DNA of 9,097 nt from Deltaproteobacteria bacterium RIFOXYA12_FULL_61_11 (GTDB taxonomy: Bacteria > Bdellovibrionota_F > JAHFAK01 > YA12-FULL-61-11). The notes beneath the pieces were generated by a model. The model did not search any database and was not told where the DNA came from. It saw only the letters and a list, made by a program, of their open reading frames with translations. The stretch covers positions 1-9,097 of the forward strand of contig MGSU01000159.1 in assembly GCA_001799195.1 (NCBI GenBank), written 5' to 3'. Positions 1 through 7,153 of the stretch are shown piece by piece (within the stretch, counting starts at the first letter, position 1; each line of letters opens with the position of its first letter). Both the position numbers and the translations under genes were made by a program.

Positions 1-1165
1 CGACCCGGCCGGCTTGTTGCCAGAAGCTGGCCACGCTCCCGGGATGGCCGGACAGGATGGCCAGGGAGAGGTCGCCGATGTCGATGCCCAGCTCCAGGGC
101 ATTGGTCGTCACGATCGCGGTGAGGCGGCCCTCGAACAGGTCCCGCTCCAGTTGCCGCCGTTCGCTCGGCAACAACCCGCCGCGGTAGGGGCGGACCGTG
201 TCGTGCAGCGCGGGGTTGGCCTCTACCATCCGCCTCGTCAGGCGTTCCACTTCTTGCCGGGCCCGGCAGAAACAGATCGTCCGCACGCCTCGGGCCGCGG
301 CCTCGCGGATCAGGGGCGCGGTCACCGAGGAGGGGCCTTTGCGGAACGGCATGCCGTCCTCGGTGCTGACAAGGGGTGGGTTGACGAAGTAGAGGGTCCT
401 CTCGGGCCGCGGCGCCCCGTCGCTCTCGATGACTCGGAACGGCGCGTGGAAGAGGGCCTGGACGTGCTCGGCAGGATTGCCCACCGTGGCCGAGGAGCAG
501 ATGAAGATCGGCGCGCTGCCGTGCAGCTCGCAAACCCGGCGTAACCGGCGGAAGACGTTGGCGACGTGGGAGCCGAAGGCGCCGCGGTAGGTGTGGACCT
601 CGTCCACCACGATGAAGGCCAACCGCGAGAGGAACGGGCGCCAGCGGCGGTTGTGATTGGGCAGGATGCCCGAGTGGAGCATGTCCGGGTTGGTGAGGAC
701 GAAATCAGCGTGGCGCAGCACGGCCTGGCGCACGTCGCGGGGACTGTCGCCGTCGAAGGTCCCGACCTTCTGCCGGTCCGGCACTACCTCGCGCAAGATT
801 CTGCCGAGCGTGCTCTCCTGGTCCCGCGAGAGGGCCTTGGTCGGGTGCAGGAGCAGCACCGAGAACGGTGCCGGGGCGCGCAGGTAACGGTCGAGGATCG
901 GCAGCAGGTAGGCCAGGGTCTTGCCGCTGGCCGTGCTGGAAACCACCACCGTGTGGTGGCCCGCGCCGATGGCCTCGAAAGCTTCCCCCTGGTGGGCGTA
1001 GAGCTGCGTAATACCTTGGTTTTGCAAAATCTCGCGCAAGCGCGGCTCCAGCCCCTCGGGCAGGGGGACGGTCCTTGCCGGTACGGCGGGGAGGACCCTC
1101 TTCGAGCGGATCTGGGAAGCGAAGCGCCGTTCGAGGAAGGCGACGAGTTCGTCGATCGCGGCCAT
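1..1165 (-). CDS. mrfA: MrfA/YprA-type DEAD/DEAH-box helicase, N-terminal 388 residues (3' end outside window)
   Basis: This is a superfamily 2 ATP-dependent DNA helicase. The visible part holds both RecA-like domains almost completely. Motifs in order: Walker A TASGKT (K82), HPTKAL, TNPDMLHS, DEVH at 188-191 followed by TYRGAFGSHVANV, SSAT at 224-227, TTNALELGIDIGDL from 353, and QQAGR at 383-387 at the window edge. The HTYRG-FGSHVANV block, NPDMLHSGILP and GHPGSVAS-WQQAGR match Bacillus subtilis MrfA (YprA), which acts in mitomycin C lesion repair; the family ends in a DUF1998 zinc-binding domain that would lie beyond position 1. The ATG at 1165 is chosen because GGTGGAG sits 5 nt upstream and a promoter lies just before it. 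Residue 388 is V where MrfA has A (AGRAGR), a mild variation. The protein begins about 60 residues before the helicase core. A repair role is inferred from the family. The related Hrq1 group is the main alternative. Confidence 0.9.
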   Translation of the reverse strand, partial: MAAIDELVAFLERRFASQIRSKRVLPAVPARTVPLPEGLEPRLREILQNQGITQLYAHQGEAFEAIGAGHHTVVVSSTASGKTLAYLLPILDRYLRAPAPFSVLLLHPTKALSRDQESTLGRILREVVPDRQKVGTFDGDSPRDVRQAVLRHADFVLTNPDMLHSGILPNHNRRWRPFLSRLAFIVVDEVHTYRGAFGSHVANVFRRLRRVCELHGSAPIFICSSATVGNPAEHVQALFHAPFRVIESDGAPRPERTLYFVNPPLVSTEDGMPFRKGPSSVTAPLIREAAARGVRTICFCRARQEVERLTRRMVEANPALHDTVRPYRGGLLPSERRQLERDLFEGRLTAIVTTNALELGIDIGDLSLAILSGHPGSVASFWQQAGRV

Positions 1166-1194
1166 GCCCACTCCACCGCTACGAAGGGAAGGGG

Positions 1195-1223
1195 AGTGTA
1201 CCCCGGGTGGTGCGTGGGTGCAA
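1195..1223 (-). promoter_or_regulatory. Probable sigma70-type promoter of the helicase gene
   Basis: Reading the minus strand, TTGCAC (1223-1218) is followed by exactly 17 bases and then TACACT (1200-1195). The -10 matches the consensus at 4 of 6 positions; the -35 keeps the key TTG. A transcript would start near 1188, giving a leader of about 22 nt that contains the GGTGGAG ribosome site. The fit of spacing, position and downstream start codon supports it. No experiment is implied. Confidence 0.55.
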
Positions 1224-1242
1224 CCCCACTACCTCGATCCCA

Positions 1243-1255
1243 ATACCTCAGGTAT
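1243..1255. promoter_or_regulatory. Perfect 13-bp dyad, possible operator of the helicase promoter
   Basis: ATACCT-C-AGGTAT is a perfect odd-length palindrome with 6-bp arms. It lies 20 bp upstream of the helicase -35 box, centred about 60 bp before the expected transcription start. That position suits an activator or a co-operating repressor site. A second half-site-like TACCTC lies at 1230-1235. I do not recognise the motif as a known regulator's box, and a palindrome of this size can arise by chance. Confidence 0.35.
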
Positions 1256-1466
1256 GCCGTAGGACCATCGTGGTAGACTCCTCTCCCTCTGCGCTGCGTC
1301 CGTTCTCCGGTTGAAGTTCTTCTCCTGGTGTTGAGACATTCGAACCCTTGACCCCACCTAGTCTAGTTCTGGGACAATGCCCCCGATAGGGCACAGAGCC
1401 TCGTCCACGTAATAAAACGCAGCCTTTTCACGGTTACGTTGTATCGCGGTGTGCGTTCCCCGGATC
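1256..1466. other. Non-coding gap between kinase stop and helicase promoter region
   Basis: I see no credible gene in this stretch. It is less GC-rich than the flanking genes. It holds a short hairpin (TGCCC, 6-nt loop, GGGCA at 1378-1393), a CTAG-T-CTAG repeat at 1358-1366, and the inverted repeats at 1407-1457 listed separately. A short stretch near 1335-1346 resembles a tRNA T-loop, but there is no matching stem or cloverleaf. Confidence 0.6.
1407..1457 (-). terminator. Interleaved inverted repeats after the kinase gene; possible terminator or 3' RNA structure
   Basis: In the transcript sense (minus strand), starting 9 nt after the kinase stop codon, the order is AACGCA, 12 nt, ACGTAA, 12 nt, TGCGTT, 3 nt, TTACGT. 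The first and third elements pair, as do the second and fourth, so the two 6-bp stems interleave as in an H-type pseudoknot or exclude each other. The first stem is followed by TTATT, loosely like an intrinsic terminator, but its 30-nt loop is long and the T-run short. The call as a terminator is tentative. Confidence 0.3.
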
Positions 1467-2714
1467 TCAGTCCGCGGCGGGGAAACGCATGGTCACGGTG
1501 GTGCCTCGTCCCGGTGCGCTGACGATGCTCACGGCCGCGCCGTGGATCTTGAGCAGGTAGTAGGCGGTGGTCAGACCCAGGCCGAGGCCGGAGCCGACTT
1601 TCTTCGTGGTGTAAAAAGGATCGAAGACCCTCTGGCGCACCTGCTCGGGCATGCCGTAGCCGTTGTCGGTGACCTCGATCACTACGGTGCCGGGTTCATC
1701 CCGGGTAAAGAGCCCGATCTTTCCGCCGGTGCGTTTCACTGCCTCGCAGGCATTGGTCAGGAGGTTGACCAGGACCACGGTGAGTTGCTCGAGATTGCAA
1801 CGAACCTGTTGGCGAGCGTTGCACGCTTTGTCCAGGGTCGAGCGTTCGAGGAGCTCTGGGGGCAGGGTTGCGAGGGCGGCTTCGAGGGCAGCGTCGACGG
1901 GGCGGACCTCGAACTCGAGGAAGTCGCTGTTTTGGAAGATTTGTAGTCGTTTGATGATCGCGCTGATCCGGTCGATCCCCTTGAAACCATATTTGAGGCT
2001 ATCGGCCACGTCCTCCTGGAGGAAGGAAAAATTACAGACGTGCTTATGCCGAGCAACCTCGCTCCTGATTGTCTCTGGCAGCTCGAGCTTCTCAATATAG
2101 GAAAGCAGTTCGAGGACTTTGCCGAAGTCTCGCTCGAGCAGTTGGTGGGCATTGGAAACGATGGCCAGGGGATTGTTGATCTCGTGGGCGATGCCGGCGA
2201 TGAGCACGCCGATGGCCGCCATCTTCTCCGCCACCAATAACTCCTGCTGCTTGTGCTCGAGTTCGCTCAAGGAAGTCCGCAGTCGCCGTTGCAGTCGGGC
2301 CACGCGCATACCCGAACCTACCCGGGCGACGATCTCGCTCTTGTTGAAGGGTTTGACCATGTAGTCGTCCGCGCGCACCGTCTCGCCGAGGGTTTCTTCG
2401 ATTCGTCCGGCCAAGCTGGTCAGGATGATCACGTAGATGCTCTCGCGGCGGGGGTCGTCTTTTATCCGTCGGCACAATTCCACTCCGGTCATCTCGGGCA
2501 TCATCCAGTCGGCGATGACCAGCTCGGGATCCTCGGCCTCGACCACGTCGAGGGCTTCGCGTCCGTTGCCGGCAAGGAAGGTGCGATAGCCCTCCCCGGC
2601 GAGGATCTTCGAGATGATCTTGGCCGTGGCGTAGGAATCCTCGACGATCAGGACCGATCCGGCCCCGGTATCGGTCGATGGTGGCTGCGGGTCTTGCTGG
2701 GTTGGTTTGCTCAC
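1467..2714 (-). CDS. Hybrid sensor histidine kinase, REC-HisKA-HATPase order
   Basis: A 415-residue soluble protein with no membrane segment. Residues about 20-135 form a receiver domain: acidic pair E25/D26, phospho-acceptor D69 in ADWMMPEMTG, T99, and K121 in MVKPF. A short coiled linker (about 137-165) leads to the HisKA dimerisation helix with H177 in AHEINNPL. The ATP-binding domain has the N box (NLLTNACEA, N321), G1 DNGYGM 350-355, the F box FDPFYTTK 364-371 and G2 GSGLGLGL 374-381. All catalytic residues are present. The region between H box and N box is long (about 140 residues), with a helical segment at 195-245. The receiver at the N-terminus suggests that the kinase is controlled by phosphotransfer from another kinase rather than by its own sensor domain. 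The start is GTG at 2714: an in-frame stop lies upstream and no better start follows; the ribosome site (GGGA, 5 nt away) is weak. The signal and target are unknown. Confidence 0.93.
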   Translation of the reverse strand: MSKPTQQDPQPPSTDTGAGSVLIVEDSYATAKIISKILAGEGYRTFLAGNGREALDVVEAEDPELVIADWMMPEMTGVELCRRIKDDPRRESIYVIILTSLAGRIEETLGETVRADDYMVKPFNKSEIVARVGSGMRVARLQRRLRTSLSELEHKQQELLVAEKMAAIGVLIAGIAHEINNPLAIVSNAHQLLERDFGKVLELLSYIEKLELPETIRSEVARHKHVCNFSFLQEDVADSLKYGFKGIDRISAIIKRLQIFQNSDFLEFEVRPVDAALEAALATLPPELLERSTLDKACNARQQVRCNLEQLTVVLVNLLTNACEAVKRTGGKIGLFTRDEPGTVVIEVTDNGYGMPEQVRQRVFDPFYTTKKVGSGLGLGLTTAYYLLKIHGAAVSIVSAPGRGTTVTMRFPAAD

Positions 2715-2751
2715 GGGGGTCCCACGGGCTGGTCAATTCCACGATTCTGGG

Positions 2752-2780
2752 ATACTACAGGTCGCGACAGTGCTTGGCAA
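2752..2780 (-). promoter_or_regulatory. Probable sigma70-type promoter of the kinase gene, in the divergent gap
   Basis: On the minus strand TTGCCA (2780-2775) is followed by 17 bases and TAGTAT (2757-2752). The -35 matches consensus at 5 of 6 positions and the -10 at 4 of 6. Transcription would start near 2745, giving a leader of about 30 nt before the GTG. The spacer contains the perfect 8-bp palindrome GTCGCGAC at 2761-2768. The -35 box lies only about 20 bp before the polA start codon, so polymerase bound here would compete with any polA promoter in the same 84-bp gap. Confidence 0.5.
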
Positions 2781-2787
2781 TCCCAGC

Positions 2788-2792
2788 GGGAG
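2788..2792 (+). promoter_or_regulatory. polA ribosome binding site that fixes the start
   Basis: GGGAG lies 6 nt before the ATG at 2799. The reading frame stays open for another 182 codons upstream, across the antisense strand of the kinase gene. This site, together with the family alignment beginning at LYLVDGS, shows that translation starts at 2799 and not further upstream. Confidence 0.7.
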
Positions 2793-2798
2793 CCCACG

Positions 2799-5480
2799 AT
2801 GCGTCGGAACCTCTACCTCGTTGACGGCAGCGCGGTGCTCTACCGCTCGCATTTCGCCTTCTCGCGCAATCCCCTGGTCACCTCGACCGGACTGCCGACC
2901 AGCGCCGTGTTCGGGTTGGCGGGGTTCCTCGCCCGCTTATTCCGCGAACGCAAGCCCGATCATCTCCTGCTCGCCCTCGACACTCCGACGCCGACGTTCC
3001 GCCACCGCCTGTACCCGGCCTACAAGGCCAATCGACAGAAGATGCCCGAAGACCTCGTTCAGCAACTCCCGCTCATCGACGAATTGCTCGAGGCCCTGTC
3101 CGTGACCGTGCTGCGGATGCCGGGCTTCGAGGCCGATGACCTCATTGCCAGCGCGACCCGGCGTTTCCGGAAGGAGGGTTTGGAAGTCTTCATCGTGTCC
3201 GGCGACAAGGACCTCTGTCAGCTCGTCGGCGAGGAGGTGACCGTGCTGGCCCCGGGGAAGGACCAGTTCGCTCAGGTTCTCGATGCCGCCGCCGTGGAGC
3301 AGAAGTTCGGGGTTCCTCCCGATCGGCTCCTCGACTGGTTGGCCCTGGTTGGAGATGCCTCGGACAATGTCCCCGGGGTGCCGGGGATCGGGCCCAAGAA
3401 AGCTACCGCCCTGTTGTCGCGGTTCCCTTCGATCGAGGAACTCTACGCCCACCTCGAGGAGCTGAGCCCGGCTGATCGGCAGCGACTCGAGAACCATCGT
3501 GAAGGCTTGGCCCTGTCGCAGCGTTTGATCGCCCTGGACGAGGACGTGCCGTTACCGTGTGCGCTGGCCGACCTGGCGGTACGACCGCCGGAGGTCCCGC
3601 GCTTGCGAGAGCTGTACGACCGCCTGGAGTTCCGTCAGCTCCGGGCGGAGCTGGGCGAGGAAACCTTACCGCCGAGACCAGCCGGGAACTACCATCTGAT
3701 CGGTGATCGAGCCGAGGCGGAACGGCTCTTCGCCCTGCTCCGGCAGAGCGCGGTCGTGGCCGTGGACACCGAGACCACCTCGCTGAATCCCCTCGAGGCG
3801 GAACTCCTCGGGGTGTCCTTCTCCGTGGCCGAGGGAGAGGCCTTCTTCCTGCCGTGGAGAACGGCCGGGGTCTGGTTCGGGACCGAGGAACTGCGGCGAC
3901 ACCTCTCGGAGCTGTTCGCTCGACCCGGCACGGTCTTCGGCGGGCAGAACCTCAAGTACGACCTACACATACTGCGAGGGGCCGGCGTCGTTCCCCCGGC
4001 CGTGGGTTTCGATACCCTGCTCGCCGCCGGGTTGCTCAACCCGACCCTTGCTCAGAAGAACCTCGATGCGCTCGCCCTGCACTACCTCGGGCTGCGCAAG
4101 ATACCGACCAGCCGACTGCTCAGCGGTGGACGTACCTCCATGGCCGAGGTCCCGCTCCCCGAGCTGGCCGAGTATGCCTGTGAAGATGCGGATGTGACGC
4201 TGCGATTGCACCGGCTGTTCGACGTCGAACTGGAACGCCGGGGGTTGAGCACGCTCTATCGCGAGGCCGAGTTGCCCCTGGTGCCGGTACTCGTGGCCAT
4301 GGAGGCCGAGGGAGTGGCGATCGACTCGGGTCGGCTCGCGGTCCTGGCCGAGGAATTCTCTAGGCGGCTTGGCACGCTCGAGACCGAGGTCCACGCCCTC
4401 GCCGGCGAGGAGTTCAACCTCAACTCACCGCGCCAACTCTCGACCATCCTGTTTGATAAGCTGAGCATTCACAAGCTCCTCGGCAAGCGGGTGCGCAAGA
4501 CCTCGACCGGGTATTCCACCGATGTCCAAGCCTTGGCCGCGTTCGCGGAGCATCCCCTGGTCGGAGCCATCCTCGACTATCGCTCCTTGGCCAAGCTCAA
4601 GCACGGTTATGTCGATACCTTGCCGGCACTGGTGTCCTCGCGGACCGGACGGGTCCATACCAGCTTCAACCAGGCCGTGACCGCGACCGGCAGGTTGTCC
4701 TCGAGCGACCCGAACCTGCAGAACATCCCGATCCGGACGGCCGAGGGGCGACGCATCCGAGACTGCTTCGTGCCCTCGCGCCCCGGCGAAGTGCTGCTGT
4801 CGGCCGATTACTCCCAGATCGAGTTGCGGGTCCTTGCCCACCTCTCCGGAGATACCCGGCTCATCCAGACCTTGCGGCGGGGAGACGATATTCATGCGGC
4901 GACCGCGGCTGCGATCTTCGGGGTCCCGCTCGCCGAGGTCAAGGCCGAACAGCGCGGCCGGGCCAAGACCATCAACTTCGGGATCATCTACGGCATGGGA
5001 CCGCAACGCCTGGCCCGGGAACAGGGGATTTCCCTCGACGAGGCCAAGTCCTTCATCGCCCAGTACTTTGCCACCTATCCCGGCATCTCCGCCTTCTTCG
5101 AGGCCGTGCTCAGCATTGCCAGGAGCGAGCAAGCGGTCAGGACCATGCTCGGACGGATCCGCCCGCTGCCCGAGATTAATGCCAAGAACCCTCAAATTCG
5201 CCAGAATGCCGAGCGCATGGCCATCAACACTCCCATCCAGGGCAGTGCCGCCGACCTGATCAAATTGGCCATGATCGCGTTGCACCGACGTTTGACCGGA
5301 GTAGGTTCCCGAGCCCGGTTGCTCCTCCAGGTCCACGACGAATTGCTCCTCTCGGTCCCGGAAGACGAGGTCGCCGTGACAAGCACCCTGGTCCGCGAGG
5401 TGATGGAACATGCGGCAGAGCTAGCGGTCCCTCTGCTGGTCGAGGTAGGGGTCGGTAGGACGTGGCTCGAAGCGCACTGA
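2799..5480 (+). CDS. polA: DNA polymerase I
   Basis: An 893-residue three-domain DNA polymerase that fills gaps, removes RNA primers and completes excision repair in the cytoplasm. Domain 1 (about 1-290) is the 5'-3' flap nuclease, with metal ligands D9, D61, E111, D113, D114, D136, D138, D186 and D189, and the helix-hairpin-helix GVPGIGPKKA. Domain 2 (about 300-490) is the 3'-5' proofreading exonuclease, complete as DEDDy: D323, E325, D388, Y459 and D463. Domain 3 is the polymerase: motif A SADYSQIELR (D670), motif B RGRAKTINFGIIYG (K723, F727, Y731), motif C QVHDELL (H846, D847, E848). All three activities should therefore work; many bacteria lack the middle one. F727 in the O-helix is the usual dNTP-selective residue. 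The length compares with 928 in E. coli. The last codons overlap the next gene by 19 bp, which implies co-translation with the glycosyltransferases. Confidence 0.98.
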   Translation: MRRNLYLVDGSAVLYRSHFAFSRNPLVTSTGLPTSAVFGLAGFLARLFRERKPDHLLLALDTPTPTFRHRLYPAYKANRQKMPEDLVQQLPLIDELLEALSVTVLRMPGFEADDLIASATRRFRKEGLEVFIVSGDKDLCQLVGEEVTVLAPGKDQFAQVLDAAAVEQKFGVPPDRLLDWLALVGDASDNVPGVPGIGPKKATALLSRFPSIEELYAHLEELSPADRQRLENHREGLALSQRLIALDEDVPLPCALADLAVRPPEVPRLRELYDRLEFRQLRAELGEETLPPRPAGNYHLIGDRAEAERLFALLRQSAVVAVDTETTSLNPLEAELLGVSFSVAEGEAFFLPWRTAGVWFGTEELRRHLSELFARPGTVFGGQNLKYDLHILRGAGVVPPAVGFDTLLAAGLLNPTLAQKNLDALALHYLGLRKIPTSRLLSGGRTSMAEVPLPELAEYACEDADVTLRLHRLFDVELERRGLSTLYREAELPLVPVLVAMEAEGVAIDSGRLAVLAEEFSRRLGTLETEVHALAGEEFNLNSPRQLSTILFDKLSIHKLLGKRVRKTSTGYSTDVQALAAFAEHPLVGAILDYRSLAKLKHGYVDTLPALVSSRTGRVHTSFNQAVTATGRLSSSDPNLQNIPIRTAEGRRIRDCFVPSRPGEVLLSADYSQIELRVLAHLSGDTRLIQTLRRGDDIHAATAAAIFGVPLAEVKAEQRGRAKTINFGIIYGMGPQRLAREQGISLDEAKSFIAQYFATYPGISAFFEAVLSIARSEQAVRTMLGRIRPLPEINAKNPQIRQNAERMAINTPIQGSAADLIKLAMIALHRRLTGVGSRARLLLQVHDELLLSVPEDEVAVTSTLVREVMEHAAELAVPLLVEVGVGRTWLEAH

Positions 5481-7153
5481 GCTGTTGGCGTAACGGGGCC
5501 ACCGTCGCGGTGGTGCTCGGCCTGGGACTGGCCCTGTGGCCCCAGCTCGGAGCCTACGGACCGAATTGGGACGAGGCGCTGGGACCGCTCTTCTACGGCG
5601 AACGGTATGCCGCTTTCTACCTCGAAGGCGATACCAGCGCCCTCCAGTTCGAACGCCCCCATGGTGCGGACCGGGGTCCCGGCCACCCCGACTTGGCGCA
5701 AGGACCGCGTTTCAAGCCGTGGGCCATTTGGGCCCTCCCCAATTTCCTCTCCTCGCTCGGTTGCAGGATCTTCCACCGGGGGCTCGGTTTGGAATGGCTG
5801 GTCGCTCACCATGCTACCAATCTCCTGCTCTTCCTCGCATTCGTGCTCGCCGCGGCGTGGATCACCGCGTCCTTCCTCCCACGGTCGCGGTTGCTCCTCG
5901 CCACCCTGCTGTGCGTGCTCTCCCCCCATTTCCACACCCATCTCCTGGTGAACACCAAGGACCTGCCCATGGCCCTCGGTTCGACCCTCCTGCTGTTGGC
6001 CTGGTATCGATGGCGGTTGAGTTTCCGAAGGTTCGACTTGCTGCTCTGCGCCCTGATCTTCGGTCTGGCCCTCTCGATCAAGGTCTTCGCCTTGTTCCAG
6101 CTCGTGGCCATCGGCTGTTTCGAAGCGGCGGCCTTGGCCCTCTCGTGGTTCAACTTGGGCAGGCCGGAGTTCGGCAGGGTCCGGCGCGTCGGCACCGCGT
6201 TGCTCATCGTCGCGGGGATAGGCGTCCTGGTCGCTTGTGCGTCCTGGCCGTATCTGTGGGACGACACTTTCGAGCGGCTCCGCCAACACTGGGTCTACCT
6301 GCGGGTCGAATCCATGCGCGGCGGCCTGGTGCCGGATTTTTCCCGCAGGGCGTGGCAGTTCGAGGCCCTCGCCTCCTTCTTCTGCGCGACCCCTTCCTGG
6401 TGGTTGGGCCTTGCAGTCCTGGGCGGCGTTGCTGCTTGGCGGCGGCGTTCGACTCTCGCGGCTCTGCTGGCGCTCGGCCTGTTCTTCGAACTCTACAAGA
6501 ACTGTCTTCCCGGGGTTGCGCGTTATGATGGTATCCGGCACTTCCTGGCCGCGGTACCCCTCTCGGCCTTCTTCGCTGCCGAAGGGGTTGCCGCCGTCGC
6601 CGCGGCCCTTCGTACACACCGAGTCCCGGTGGCCCTGCCCGCCGCCTTCCTGGCGCTCGCCCCGCTCCACCAACTCGGCCCCTATTACCCTTGGACATAT
6701 TGTTATTACAATGGATTGTGTGGGGGTTTAGGTGGTGTCCGGTCCTCGTTCGACCCCGATGCAGGGGATTACTGGGCCTTGTCCTACCGCGAGGGGCTGG
6801 CCGCCGTTGCACGCCGCTTCCCCCAGGGCGCGCTCCTGACGGTGCCGATCGCCGAACACCTGGCCGCTTTGCTCGGTCCCGAACAACCAGGCCTCCGACT
6901 CGTGCCCACGGTCACCCCGCAGCGCATCTCCCTCGAACCGGAGGAGGTCCGAGCCCTGGTCGAGCTCGGAGAACGGCAAGCGCTCGTGGCGCTGTTCATC
7001 GAACGTCCCGGTTTCGACAACGACTTCACGCGCCTGCTCAAGCACTCCTATGTTCCGTTGGAGGTGATGGAGCGGGATGGGCAGCCGATCCGCTGGCTCT
7101 TCCTGGTGCATTCCAGCAAGCTCCGCGACGGCTCGCGAGGGATCGTTCGATGA
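5462..7153 (+). CDS. GT-C fold membrane glycosyltransferase (PMT/ArnT-like), DYW subgroup
   Basis: A 563-residue polytopic inner-membrane protein with about 10-11 hydrophobic segments, the first at 13-30. It should transfer a sugar from a polyprenyl-phosphate donor to an acceptor on the outer side of the membrane. The first outer loop carries the acidic catalytic motif WDE (D37, E38), where GT39/PMT enzymes have DE. Further family hallmarks are NTKDLPMA (K166, D167), ARYDGIRHFLAAVP (354-366), YYNGLCGG (415-422) and GDYWALSYREG (435-445), a C-terminal pattern common in bacterial PMT_2-type proteins. Residues 440-563 form a soluble domain. The start is GTG at 5462, just after an in-frame TAG. 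It gives a basic N-terminus before the first membrane helix, as topology predicts. Its ribosome site (AGGGG, 10 nt away) is mediocre; GTG at 5510 or 5513 is possible. It overlaps polA by 19 bp and the next gene by 4 bp. Donor and acceptor cannot be read from the sequence. Confidence 0.85.
   Translation: MARSALSCWRNGATVAVVLGLGLALWPQLGAYGPNWDEALGPLFYGERYAAFYLEGDTSALQFERPHGADRGPGHPDLAQGPRFKPWAIWALPNFLSSLGCRIFHRGLGLEWLVAHHATNLLLFLAFVLAAAWITASFLPRSRLLLATLLCVLSPHFHTHLLVNTKDLPMALGSTLLLLAWYRWRLSFRRFDLLLCALIFGLALSIKVFALFQLVAIGCFEAAALALSWFNLGRPEFGRVRRVGTALLIVAGIGVLVACASWPYLWDDTFERLRQHWVYLRVESMRGGLVPDFSRRAWQFEALASFFCATPSWWLGLAVLGGVAAWRRRSTLAALLALGLFFELYKNCLPGVARYDGIRHFLAAVPLSAFFAAEGVAAVAAALRTHRVPVALPAAFLALAPLHQLGPYYPWTYCYYNGLCGGLGGVRSSFDPDAGDYWALSYREGLAAVARRFPQGALLTVPIAEHLAALLGPEQPGLRLVPTVTPQRISLEPEEVRALVELGERQALVALFIERPGFDNDFTRLLKHSYVPLEVMERDGQPIRWLFLVHSSKLRDGSRGIVR

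Noticed and set aside
14-1276. Plus-strand open frames of 176 and 236 codons
   Set aside because: Both are shadows of the helicase gene, whose motifs read cleanly on the minus strand.
1330-1350. tRNA-like GGTTCGAAT stretch on the minus strand
   Set aside because: The T-loop-like bases have no pairing stem, anticodon arm or acceptor stem around them.
1348-1378. TTGACC followed by GACAAT on the plus strand
   Set aside because: The 19-bp spacer is too long and it would drive only antisense transcription of the kinase gene.
2730-2758. Possible polA promoter TGGTCA-N17-TACTAC on the plus strand
   Set aside because: Spacing is right, but only 4 of 6 and 3 of 6 positions match the consensus; too weak to list as a feature.
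2253-2798. Open frame extending polA upstream by 182 codons
   Set aside because: It runs antisense through the receiver domain of the kinase, which has full motifs. The family's start, a ribosome site and an ATG all lie at 2799.
4425-6673. Long open frames on the minus strand (328 and 493 codons) opposite polA and the first glycosyltransferase
   Set aside because: They are rich in G, E, Q, R and P with no recognisable domain, as expected for antisense frames of high-GC genes. The plus-strand proteins are unmistakable.
6691-7149. Upstream extension of the second glycosyltransferase frame by 153 codons
   Set aside because: It lies in another frame over the conserved C-terminal part of the first glycosyltransferase. 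The extension is arginine/proline-rich without motifs, while ATG 7150 has a good ribosome site.
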